Of a stretch of DNA of 64,000 nt, positions 10,168-18,743 are shown one piece after another; position 1 is the first letter of the stretch, and the number at the start of each line of letters is the position of its first letter. The translations under genes were made by a program, and so were the position numbers. The notes beneath the pieces were generated by a model. It had not been told where the DNA came from. It made no database searches and saw only the letters and a program-made list of their open reading frames with translations. Source of the DNA: CAYZTY01 sp964444665 (GTDB taxonomy: Bacteria; Planctomycetota; Phycisphaerae; Sedimentisphaerales; CAYZTY01). The DNA lies in NCBI GenBank assembly GCA_964444665.1, contig CAYUIE010000001.1:305037-369036 (forward strand), read 5' to 3'.

Positions 10168-10835
10168 ACAGAACCTCAGCGGGAAGAATCTTCAGCCCGG
10201 AAGACATAGTTTTGTCGCTGTTGCTTGCTTTTGTGCTGGGGCAGGTTCTGGCGTGGGTTTATTATTTCACGCACAGCGGGCTTTCATACTCGAGAACATT
10301 TGTACAGTCATTGATTCTGATTACGGTAGTGGTGGCAATGGTTATGGCGGTAATAGGCAATAACATCATCACCGCGTTCGGCTTGATGGGTGCGCTTGCC
10401 ATTATTCGTTTCCGTAACATTATCAAGGATACTCGTGATGTAGCCTTTATTTTCTGTTCGCTGGTTATCGGAATGGCGACCGGCTCACAGCGATACGGCA
10501 TCGCGATTGTAGGCACGGTTATTTTGTCACTTATCGTGCTGTATCTACACTTGACCGGCTTCGGTACACATCAGCCGCACAACGGATTTTTAACATTTCG
10601 CCTCCCGGGACAGATTGAACCGGGCCACCCGATTCTTGATGTTCTTAAACATTTCTGCACCAGGTTCACGCTTATTTCGGTGCAGAACGGTGGTTTTGAA
10701 GGCCCGGCGGAATACTCCTATCAGCTAATGATACGCAATGCAGCGAAAAATGAGCAAATGTTAGCTGATCTCGAAAAAATACAAGGCATCGAGAATATTA
10801 CTCTAACGATGCAGGAGCAATTACTCGAGGTTTGA
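10143..10835 (+). CDS. DUF4956 membrane protein
   Basis: 230 residues with about four membrane segments in the N-terminal 140 residues (for example IVLSLLLAFVLGQVLAWVYY) and a soluble C-terminal domain. The strongly conserved family segment GLMGALAIIRFRNIIKDTRD sits between membrane segments 2 and 3. The start overlaps the 3' end of the VTC gene, and the HlyD-like gene begins 7 bases after its stop, so all three are one transcription unit. DUF4956 proteins are usually found next to VTC and CotH genes; a role as the membrane partner of the polyphosphate polymerase is plausible but only inferred. Confidence 0.88.
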   Translation: MGQIWQILDRTSAGRIFSPEDIVLSLLLAFVLGQVLAWVYYFTHSGLSYSRTFVQSLILITVVVAMVMAVIGNNIITAFGLMGALAIIRFRNIIKDTRDVAFIFCSLVIGMATGSQRYGIAIVGTVILSLIVLYLHLTGFGTHQPHNGFLTFRLPGQIEPGHPILDVLKHFCTRFTLISVQNGGFEGPAEYSYQLMIRNAAKNEQMLADLEKIQGIENITLTMQEQLLEV

Positions 10836-10842
10836 GCTTATT

Positions 10843-12012
10843 ATGAAAAGTGAGGATAACCGCTCCGATATATGGCGTAGACGTTTTCTTCCTGTCTTCG
10901 TGTGGCTGGTTGCCGCCGCAGCGGTAGTAGGTTTATTGAATAGACGTACGAAGCAGTTCGAGGTTCTCGGCATAGCGCGCAGTCAAACGTGTTCGGTTGC
11001 AGGAACGCTCGCAGGTCGGGTGAAAAGCATTCCTGTACGGTTGTTCGATAATGTACAAGAAGGTCAGATTCTGGTGATACTGGACGATGAGCTTATAAAT
11101 GCGCAAATCGCAACTACAATGACCGAAATACAACGGCTGATATCGGAATTGATTCCCACTCAGGACCAGCTTTCGGCTGAAGCGGCCCAGAGAGAAACAG
11201 ACTGGATTGCAGCACAGCGACGGTTCTCGGTGGATGTTGAGCAGTGCAAAGTCCGTATCCTGGAGATGAGAACGATTCTCGAAACAGATGGAATAATACT
11301 GGAAGAGCTGGCCTTGGAGGTGCGAATCGTCAGGGAACTGGTGGAAAAAAATGCACTGGCACCTTATGAGCTTCAGAAGACAAAAATCCAGTATAACACA
11401 CTTGCGAAAAAAATTGAAGAAAATCAGCGTCTGCTGAACCAATGCGAACTCGACCTGCAGAACACCGAGAATCGACGTCGTGAATTCACCTTACATCAGC
11501 CTGTCCATCTTTCAATTGACCGGGCACTTGAGCCTATATACAAGGCAATAGAAGTTCAGCAGCAACTAATAGAAGAGTTGTTAGTACAACGTCGTCAGAT
11601 GATATTAAGGTCTCCAATAGACGGGGTGGTTGTCCAAATCCGGGCCTCTGCGGACCAGGCCGATTCGGGTCGACCTGGTGAAGCCAATTTACGCAGGCCT
11701 GGCGAAGTTGTTATGCCCGGTCAGCCAATACTAACCATCGCAGAGCCCCGGCCCAGCGAGATTATCGCATACGCTACGGAAGAACAGGCCGGCCAAATTC
11801 GGACGGGCTCAATAGTGGAGCTTACTAAGAACAGCCAGCCCAGGCAGATTACACAATCAGAGATAACATATATCGGCCCAACCGTGGAAGAAATGCCGAT
11901 TCGCTTATGGCTGAATCCCAACCTGCGACAATGGGGCCGGCCATTCCTGGTAAAAGTCCCTCCTGAGATGGAGCTGACGCCGGGTGAATTGGTCGGAATA
12001 CGAATGCTTTAG
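10843..12012 (+). CDS. HlyD-family membrane-fusion/adaptor protein
   Basis: 389 residues. One membrane anchor near the N-terminus (FLPVFVWLVAAAAVVGLL) is followed by a half lipoyl motif (AGRVKSIPVRLFDNVQEGQI), a long alpha-hairpin coiled coil at about residues 90-230 rich in Glu, Gln and Arg, the second lipoyl half (ILRSPIDGVVVQI) and a beta-barrel. This is the order of periplasmic adaptor proteins of export systems. No ABC or RND pump gene is adjacent, so its partner may be encoded elsewhere, or the protein may serve the CotH/VTC/DUF4956 cluster directly. A GAGG stretch inside the end of the previous gene probably acts as ribosome site. Confidence 0.85.
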   Translation: MKSEDNRSDIWRRRFLPVFVWLVAAAAVVGLLNRRTKQFEVLGIARSQTCSVAGTLAGRVKSIPVRLFDNVQEGQILVILDDELINAQIATTMTEIQRLISELIPTQDQLSAEAAQRETDWIAAQRRFSVDVEQCKVRILEMRTILETDGIILEELALEVRIVRELVEKNALAPYELQKTKIQYNTLAKKIEENQRLLNQCELDLQNTENRRREFTLHQPVHLSIDRALEPIYKAIEVQQQLIEELLVQRRQMILRSPIDGVVVQIRASADQADSGRPGEANLRRPGEVVMPGQPILTIAEPRPSEIIAYATEEQAGQIRTGSIVELTKNSQPRQITQSEITYIGPTVEEMPIRLWLNPNLRQWGRPFLVKVPPEMELTPGELVGIRML

Positions 12013-12072
12013 AAAAAACTCTCCGGCAAATATACAAAACACAACACAGGTAATATCTGCCGTTTCCGGATT

Positions 12073-12438
12073 TTAGCAATTAAGTATCTCCTCGTCCTGG
12101 TCTCGCCACGCCGGGTCTACTATGCAAAGAAAGCTCAAGTCGCCCTCTCCCGTGTTTTCAATATACTGCTTTGAATCCGGCGGGATATAAACCGCACAGT
12201 TTGGACCGACTTCGCACGTTTCCTCGTTTATGTGCATAAGGCCCCGGCCTTCTATAATGTAATATACCTCGGAAGTTTTAAGCTTATGCAGCCTGGTCTT
12301 TTGGCGCGTCGTAACTTTCGCATGTGCCAGGCTATAATGAATATTCAAGTCAGCCTTCGCAGGATGCAGAAACTCACGTAAAGCCGAACCATCTGCAGCT
12401 ATGAATTCCTGACAATCTTCGGAATGTTTTACAAACAT
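12073..12438 (-). CDS. Cupin-domain protein
   Basis: About 121 residues from ATG 12438, which lies two bases after the stop of the nucleoside transporter and behind a GGGGACC stretch; a longer frame from 12507 would run back inside the transporter gene. The single cupin barrel shows the metal-binding pattern with T-x2-H-x-H spread as RLHKLKTSEVYYIIEGRG and a second motif around PPDSKQYIEN. Such small cupins bind or isomerise sugars or act as sensors; the ligand is not evident. Its tight coupling to the transporter suggests a role with the imported compound. Confidence 0.82.
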   Translation of the reverse strand: MFVKHSEDCQEFIAADGSALREFLHPAKADLNIHYSLAHAKVTTRQKTRLHKLKTSEVYYIIEGRGLMHINEETCEVGPNCAVYIPPDSKQYIENTGEGDLSFLCIVDPAWRDQDEEILNC

Positions 12439-12440
12439 AG

Positions 12441-13751
12441 TCAGGTCCCCAATAGAATCGAACCTTTTGTGAAAAACGTCCCTGCGACACAGGCCGTCAT
12501 AAGACAAGCCAACGTTGCCGCCAATAGCGCTCGAAACGCGACTGCCGCAATATTGCGGGTCCTGTCAGGCGCCAGTGCCGAAATACCGCCGACAAAAATG
12601 GCCATCGAAGCAAGGTGGGCAAATCCACACAAGGCATAGGTGGTAATCACTGCCGAACGCGGATGCTGAAGCAGGTTATTCTCCAGAGCAACTCCCAAAT
12701 CTTTGTAAGCCACAACTTCGGTAACAATCGCGCGCTCGCCGATAATTCTGGAAACTACCGCTGCATCCGAAGCAGGGATTCCTAAAATTAATGTAAAGGG
12801 ATAAAAGATATAACCTAAAATCGCCTTCAAAGATAAATCGGTCTCCAGTGCAAAGAACTCGTTCAGCTTGTCTCCCAATTCAGATAGAAACAGGTCCACC
12901 AATGCAACCAGGCCTAAAACCGCTATTAGAAGCGCCACAATCCCGACAATCATTTTAACTCCGGCATTGGCTCCATTAATGATCGCCTCGAAAAAGCTTT
13001 TGTCCCTTTCATAGAAAGGCCGAACGTGCACACCGAGTGTCTGAGGAGTTTCGCTTTCGGGAAAGATTACTTTGGACATAACAAGCGCCGCCGGAGCGGA
13101 CAGCAAAGAGGCCGAGACCAAATGGCCGGCAATTGTCGGAAATTGAGCCTTCAAACTAAATACATACAGCGCCAGAACGTTGGATGCGACCGTCGCCATT
13201 CCCGCAGTCAGAATAGTGCACATTTCAGAGGAGGTCATCTGACTCAAATACGGCTTGACTATGAGCGTAGACTCAATGCCCACAAAAATATTGCTTGCTG
13301 CAACGAGGGACTCTGCTCCCGATATCCTCATCAACTTCGTAAATACATAAGCGAAGCCCCTGATAAGCAAAGGCATTACGTTGAAAAAGTATAAAATCGA
13401 AATCAGGGCCGAGAAGAAAATAATTGTTGGAAAGGCCTGAAAGGCAAGAATAAATCCCAGTGAGCTCTGGCCCGTTTCGTCGACCTGACCCGGCGGAATG
13501 GCAAGTCTGCCAAATACAAACTTCGCGCCCGCACTCGAAGAGTCCAGAATCTTGATTACAACTTCATTTAAAAATAAAAAAACCTTCGAGCCCACAGGCG
13601 AAACAAAAATAAACAATGCAATTAACAACTGAAGAGAAACACCCCAAGAAATGACCTTCCAGTTTATATTTTTCCTGTCGGGTGACAAAATCCAGGCGAA
13701 GGCAATCAAAATGAATATCCCCAGGAAACTTACAAGATTATACATCTCCAT
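12441..13751 (-). CDS. Concentrative nucleoside transporter (NupC/CNT family)
   Basis: About 436 residues from ATG 13751, which has GAAGGG eight bases upstream; the frame can be extended to 13796 but without a ribosome site. The protein has 9-10 hydrophobic segments and the CNT signature features, including FQAFPTIIFFSALISILYF, the GIESTLIVKPYL motif near the substrate site, and the C-terminal TTYALCGFAHLASMAIFVGG stretch. The family imports nucleosides with sodium or protons. First gene of a two-gene unit with the cupin. Upstream (13769-13800) lies an imperfect tandem run of TAGTT-type units. Confidence 0.9.
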   Translation of the reverse strand: MEMYNLVSFLGIFILIAFAWILSPDRKNINWKVISWGVSLQLLIALFIFVSPVGSKVFLFLNEVVIKILDSSSAGAKFVFGRLAIPPGQVDETGQSSLGFILAFQAFPTIIFFSALISILYFFNVMPLLIRGFAYVFTKLMRISGAESLVAASNIFVGIESTLIVKPYLSQMTSSEMCTILTAGMATVASNVLALYVFSLKAQFPTIAGHLVSASLLSAPAALVMSKVIFPESETPQTLGVHVRPFYERDKSFFEAIINGANAGVKMIVGIVALLIAVLGLVALVDLFLSELGDKLNEFFALETDLSLKAILGYIFYPFTLILGIPASDAAVVSRIIGERAIVTEVVAYKDLGVALENNLLQHPRSAVITTYALCGFAHLASMAIFVGGISALAPDRTRNIAAVAFRALLAATLACLMTACVAGTFFTKGSILLGT

Positions 13752-13983
13752 ATCTGATTCCCTTCGGTAGTTCGTAGTTATTAGTTTATAGTTCATAGAT
13801 TAACAACTAAAAAGTCCACGCTCAAGAACAAAGATGCAAACAACCTCTGCTCACCAATCTTAACTATGCAGCGGCAGGAAGGTGCCTAAGGAAATAATTG
13901 GCTTTAATCAAGGAATTATTACTGTCTGAAGGAATGATAAAATTCAGACTATGAGGCAGGCTCAATACCTTTACAGCTTGGCG

Positions 13984-14991
13984 TCAAAATCCGTACTTTA
14001 CCGGCTCTTTCTTGAACTCAGTCTGTGTCGGCAATAGTTCGTAATCGTTGATTTGGCAATCTCTAACGAACTTTTCTATCATATGCTGAATCTGTCCCAT
14101 GCTGCCGGCGTGCATCATTGCGTACAAATTATATGGCCATCCTTGGAACGTCTTTCGCTGATAACAGTGGCTTACGATAGGCAGCTTTGCAAGCTTTTTG
14201 CCTGCCGTCGTGATTTGCCCTTCGGCAGTGAGCTCAGGGCCGAACTGCTCCGGCAAAATCCTGCAGCAAAACATAACATTGGCCGTAAAGCCTAATTTTC
14301 GATGGTCCACAATTGCGGCTATCCGTCTAATTACATTCTTATTAAGCAATGTTTCGATTGTCCTGAACACTGTCTGCCTGTCAATATCTTTGCCTTGAAG
14401 AATATCAAAAGGAAGCGTAACTATATCAAGGCCTTCCTGCAATTTCTGCAGAATCAATCCTTGATTTCTGGTAAGCCTTACATGTTTATCTTCCCCATTC
14501 TGTCCAATGTCAGGCAGTAATCTTTGACCACCACTTTTTGCATCGAATCGGACGTTGAGCTTAAAAACCCGCTCGGCAGCCAGACTGTGAAATTCGATAT
14601 CGAAACGGGCCGCCAGATTCCTGATTTCAAGCTTAAGCTCCCGGTTTGACCGGCCCTGAAGTGTGAACCACAGGTTGTAAAAGTGTTTTCTCAGGTAATT
14701 ATGAGAGACTCCGGGAATTGCATTAATCACTTCCACAACAGCGCCCAGTTCCTCTTCCGGCACGTGAGCGGCTACAAGGGTGCTGATTCCGCCTAAGGCG
14801 CGATGATTTACGAGCGCACAAATCCGCCGAATAACGCCCTGTGCCTTTAATTTTGCTGTTTCACTTAGAACCTCAGTCTCACTGGAGTGCATAAATACCG
14901 CAATGTCAGCGAACGGCTTGCTGCATAACGGCAGTCCGTCCTGAAGGATGTTGCACAACTGTTTCTGGAATTGAGTTAAATGTGGTTTCAC
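13984..14991 (-). CDS. ahbAB: Siroheme decarboxylase, AhbA-AhbB fusion
   Basis: 335 residues made of two tandem Lrp/AsnC-like halves. Each has a winged-helix N-part (KAQGVIRRICALVNHRALGG and LNKNVIRRIAAIVDHRKLGF) and the siroheme-decarboxylase signature: VSHNYLRKHFYNLWFT in the first half and VSHCYQRKTFQGWPYNLYAM in the second. In most organisms AhbA and AhbB are separate subunits that together decarboxylate siroheme to didecarboxysiroheme. Here they are one chain. The start is GTG. The gene lies in the same block as hemB and cobA-hemD, consistent with heme made through siroheme. AhbC and AhbD are not in the window. NirDL-type proteins of heme d1 synthesis are the main alternative. Confidence 0.85.
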   Translation of the reverse strand: MKPHLTQFQKQLCNILQDGLPLCSKPFADIAVFMHSSETEVLSETAKLKAQGVIRRICALVNHRALGGISTLVAAHVPEEELGAVVEVINAIPGVSHNYLRKHFYNLWFTLQGRSNRELKLEIRNLAARFDIEFHSLAAERVFKLNVRFDAKSGGQRLLPDIGQNGEDKHVRLTRNQGLILQKLQEGLDIVTLPFDILQGKDIDRQTVFRTIETLLNKNVIRRIAAIVDHRKLGFTANVMFCCRILPEQFGPELTAEGQITTAGKKLAKLPIVSHCYQRKTFQGWPYNLYAMMHAGSMGQIQHMIEKFVRDCQINDYELLPTQTEFKKEPVKYGF

Positions 14992-15052
14992 TTTCCGGAG
15001 CGAATTTTCAACTTTTATGCAGTTCGAACCGTTAACATTTCAAATTTTAAAA

Positions 15053-17449
15053 TTACTCAATACCCTCAAGCCAATGGACAGCAAGTTCAGCAAAATCGAG
15101 TAAATTTACTACATCATCTCCATCAGGCGCAGGAGCAATATCTGCGGAGGGTGTGCCCGGCGTTTCCAACCACTGCTCAACCAGCACCGCCAGGTCGGCC
15201 AAGTCCACATCGCAATCCGGCTCGAAATCACCGGGTGTGCCGCATTGCCGTGAAGATTCAACGCCAGACCACGGACTTTCAGGTCCCCCTGAGGCGCTAT
15301 AAGCTGATTTTACTCTATACCAATACACCTGAGCGTTAGTCAGACCACAAAATTCATAATAGGCCTCGCTTATCCAGCCGCTGTTACCAACAATACTGGA
15401 GAAGCCGGGGTCGCTGGAGCACTGCACATAATACACAATGGCCTCAGGAACCAGGTTCCAGGAAATTGTATTACACAATCCCGGGGTTATGTTGGGTTCC
15501 GGATGGAGGACCGGTGCATTCGGCTCGGTATTAACCAGTATTTGTATAGTCAAAGACCACGAGTTAAGAGTCCCTGTATCAGAACCCGAATCATCTGTTA
15601 CTTCGAGTGTCCATACTCCTGTAGGACTCTTACCATCGAAAAGGCTAAGACTACCTTCAGGCCGATATGAACCGTTAAATGGAGCTGTTCCGCTTGTAAT
15701 TGGTATCGATGCCTCGTCGTCGAGTATGGTATTTGAAAAATTATCACCATCATTGCCGACGTCGGTAAACAGTTCAACACGCGTACTATCCGGAGCTATA
15801 AGGAATACGTCCAAATCGTCGTCATAAACGTGGCTAATATTGAGCTTAACGTTCAAATCAATGATTATACCAATACCTGAAATATCCAGTGTTGAAGTCG
15901 TTGTTCCCCAGTCAGGTATATCTTTTGGCACATCAGTGGAAAAATATTGATTCTCCACAATAATGCCGATACTACTGATGGCCTCGTCCAGATTAATACG
16001 AGGTTTTGTTATAGCCACTTTATCATCCGTTATATCATCTCCGGTCGAAGTCAAAATATATTTAACCTCTGAAGGTGAAAGGTAACTTCCTATTAGTTCT
16101 TTTGCGGCAGATTGCAGACACGCAACAGCTCCGGCCGCATAAGGGCTGGAGGCCGAGGTGCCTCCAAAATCGGTAACGTAGTCCCCATATTGGTTGTAAC
16201 CACCTGAACCGCTGATATCTGTAGTGTGGGTTTTGTGAGCGGGTGCAAAAATATCCAGGAAAGAAGCAACGTTTGTGTACACTGCGACCACATCCGAGGC
16301 TGTAACCTGCATTGTTGAAAATTCGCTCGGATCACAACTGGCGCCGCCACCCGGAGTTGCACAAGAGTCTTCGTCTACACAAAATGTGTAGGTTCCAAAA
16401 GCGGCATCATGTACGCCACCTACCGAAATAGTGTTGCTTAGGCAGGCAGGCAGAGCCAATGAATCGCAGAAACCCTCATTACCGGAAGATACGACCATTG
16501 TAATCCCGGCCGCAACTACATTGTTCGCAGCTGTTGCAAACGCAGTTTCCGAGCCGTCACACGTACTGGGATATCGCCCGGAACCGAGACTGTTGCTGAT
16601 TATCAAAATAGGATAGGATGGATTGTCATCCTTGTGAGTTATACACCAGTCCCAGGATGCTATTATCTTGTCTGTATGTATAGAACCGGAGCTATTTGCG
16701 ACTTTCAGTGCAATAAGTTTGGCGCCGGGGGCGACGCCTCCGATGTAATCACCCACAGTGCCAAGGTCACCAGCGGCAATGCCTGCACAACTGGTTCCAT
16801 GAGCAGAGTTACCATAGGGATAAGGGTCACCGTCGTTATCACCGAAGTCGTATCCACCAATAACTTTGCTGTTCGGGAAACCTCCCCCTCCCAGCTTTGA
16901 ATGGGTGTAGTCAACCCCCGTATCACAAATAGCAATGGCCACACCTTGCCCGTTATAGATTGGGCGGTATCCTGCTGCATTTATCAAAGGAATTCCCTGG
17001 GCAAGATGCTCTTCACAAAGGCGGACCGGCTCAATCGACTTTACCCGCGAATCTTCTAAAAGCCTTTCTAATCCTTCCTGTGTGATTTCTCCGGAAAATC
17101 CGGCCTGGTTCTGGAATCGGTGTCGCAAGGTAAAATCGGCAACGGGAAGGATATCCAGAACCTGCCTTTGATGTGTATGAATCTCACGTTGTAATTTCTT
17201 CAAAGAACTGCTTGATTTCCAGTCCACTACCGCCGGTGCCTGTGGCGGTTCAACCAGATTAACGATTACTTTGACCCGGCTCTCGCCTTGCTCAAAACCT
17301 TTTGTAATCTCCCGGGCATCAAGAAGTTTCCCATTTTTAGAAGTCTCCTGGGATCCACTGCAGGCGCAGTCTTCTTCGCTTGTGGTTCCTAAGGCAGAAA
17401 CTGCTCCTGCGAAAAACACCAGGACGATAAAAAGCATCGACTTTTTCAT
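15053..17449 (-). CDS. Secreted S8 (subtilisin-like) protease with P domain and dockerin-like tail
   Basis: About 798 residues. I chose ATG 17449 (MKKSMLFIVL signal peptide); a GTG two codons upstream is also possible. A propeptide-like region precedes the catalytic domain, where the triad is visible: Asp in AICDTGVDYTHS, His in HGTSCAGIAAG, Ser in GGTSASSPYAAG. A proprotein-convertase P domain follows (around SGIGIIIDLNVKLNISHVYD), then a fibronectin-like segment, and a C-terminal dockerin-like pair (CDVDLADLAVLVEQWL and VVNLLDFAELAVHWLEGIE). Exported, probably retained at the surface. It sits among heme genes without an evident link to them. Confidence 0.92.
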   Translation of the reverse strand: MKKSMLFIVLVFFAGAVSALGTTSEEDCACSGSQETSKNGKLLDAREITKGFEQGESRVKVIVNLVEPPQAPAVVDWKSSSSLKKLQREIHTHQRQVLDILPVADFTLRHRFQNQAGFSGEITQEGLERLLEDSRVKSIEPVRLCEEHLAQGIPLINAAGYRPIYNGQGVAIAICDTGVDYTHSKLGGGGFPNSKVIGGYDFGDNDGDPYPYGNSAHGTSCAGIAAGDLGTVGDYIGGVAPGAKLIALKVANSSGSIHTDKIIASWDWCITHKDDNPSYPILIISNSLGSGRYPSTCDGSETAFATAANNVVAAGITMVVSSGNEGFCDSLALPACLSNTISVGGVHDAAFGTYTFCVDEDSCATPGGGASCDPSEFSTMQVTASDVVAVYTNVASFLDIFAPAHKTHTTDISGSGGYNQYGDYVTDFGGTSASSPYAAGAVACLQSAAKELIGSYLSPSEVKYILTSTGDDITDDKVAITKPRINLDEAISSIGIIVENQYFSTDVPKDIPDWGTTTSTLDISGIGIIIDLNVKLNISHVYDDDLDVFLIAPDSTRVELFTDVGNDGDNFSNTILDDEASIPITSGTAPFNGSYRPEGSLSLFDGKSPTGVWTLEVTDDSGSDTGTLNSWSLTIQILVNTEPNAPVLHPEPNITPGLCNTISWNLVPEAIVYYVQCSSDPGFSSIVGNSGWISEAYYEFCGLTNAQVYWYRVKSAYSASGGPESPWSGVESSRQCGTPGDFEPDCDVDLADLAVLVEQWLETPGTPSADIAPAPDGDDVVNLLDFAELAVHWLEGIE

Positions 17450-17721
17450 TTTCACTAATCTTCGACGTGAAAAATTATTGTTAGAAACTTGTCCCCGAAA
17501 TACTCTTCAATCCATTGGACTCCTCCAATCCTCCCCCGGATTTTCCAGATAGAAATTACCAATTTAACTATTATACCAGAATAAGTAATTCAAATCAAGA
17601 TTTCATATCAATCCGGTAAGTAAAATATGCCTCAAAAGGTTTTACTGGTCCAAAAGATGCGATTATTCAGGTCATTCTTTCTTTTTGATGGGCTTATAGA
17701 ATAGGATTAAACGAGGATTTC

Positions 17722-18717
17722 TTATTTGGACACCTTGCGGTGAGTCAGTTTTAATAATTCAGCGGCCGTTTTTGCAAAATATGTAATTATAATATCCGCG
17801 CCTGCTCTTTTTATCGACAGCAGCACCTCAAGCATTGCCTGCTCGCTATTCATCAGTCCTGCCTTTGCGGCTGATTTTACCATCATATACTCACCGCTGA
17901 CGTTATACGCGGCAATCGGCACATTGAAACGTTTTTTGGCTTGATAGATAACATCAAGATAGCATAAGGCGGGTTTAACCATCACAATATCGGCGCCTTC
18001 TTCGACATCGAGTGCTATTTCCCTCATCGCCTCGGCGCTGTTGGCAGGGTCCATCTGATAGTCTTTTCGGTCGCCGAACGCCGGCGCCGACTCCGCAGCA
18101 TCTCTGAAAGGGCCATAGAAAGCCGAGGCATATTTTGCCGAGTATGCCATAATAGCCGTATCCTTAAAGCCGTTTTTTTCCAGTGCATTGCGAATTACAC
18201 CCACTCTGCCGTCCATCATATCAGATGGTGCAACGACATCAACTCCTGCCTGCGCGTGGGATATAGCCGTCTTGGCTAAAAGCTCGCAAGTCGCATCGTT
18301 ATCCACTCTGCCGTCCCTGATTACGCCGCAATGTCCGTGGTCGGTATATTCGCACAGGCACACGTCAGTGATAACCACAAGGTCGCTGCAGGTCTTTTTA
18401 ATTTGTCTTACCGCCTGCTGCACAACACCTTCTTTGGCCCATGCCTGCGAGCCGGTAGCGTCTTTTCGTTCAGGCAAACCAAAAAGAATAACCGCCGGTA
18501 TACCCAGTGAAAAAATCTCGGCCGCCTCAGCGGCGGCAGTATCCGGAGAGAAATGAAAACACCCCGGCATCGATTCGATAGGTTCTTTCAATTCTCGGCC
18601 TGTACGAATAAACAGAGGATAAACGAAATCACTTGCCGAAAGACTTGTTTGCCGCACCAACTTTCGCAGCGTTTCGTTTTTCCGCAGCCTGCGCATTCTC
18701 GTATGCGGGAAAGCCAT
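17722..18717 (-). CDS. hemB: Delta-aminolevulinic acid dehydratase (porphobilinogen synthase)
   Basis: 331 residues, normal for HemB. The enzyme condenses two 5-aminolevulinate molecules to porphobilinogen. The zinc-site cysteines are in VCLCEYTDHGHCG, one Schiff-base lysine lies in AYSAKYASAFYGPF and the other in DIVMVKPALCYLD. ATG 18717 has AAAGGAG at ideal distance; the GTG one codon earlier is too close. It follows cobA-hemD by 26 bases and is surely co-transcribed with it. hemA, hemL and hemC are not in the window. Confidence 0.95.
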   Translation of the reverse strand: MAFPHTRMRRLRKNETLRKLVRQTSLSASDFVYPLFIRTGRELKEPIESMPGCFHFSPDTAAAEAAEIFSLGIPAVILFGLPERKDATGSQAWAKEGVVQQAVRQIKKTCSDLVVITDVCLCEYTDHGHCGVIRDGRVDNDATCELLAKTAISHAQAGVDVVAPSDMMDGRVGVIRNALEKNGFKDTAIMAYSAKYASAFYGPFRDAAESAPAFGDRKDYQMDPANSAEAMREIALDVEEGADIVMVKPALCYLDVIYQAKKRFNVPIAAYNVSGEYMMVKSAAKAGLMNSEQAMLEVLLSIKRAGADIIITYFAKTAAELLKLTHRKVSK

Positions 18718-18743
18718 CACAACGCTCCTTTCATCTTTTGAGC

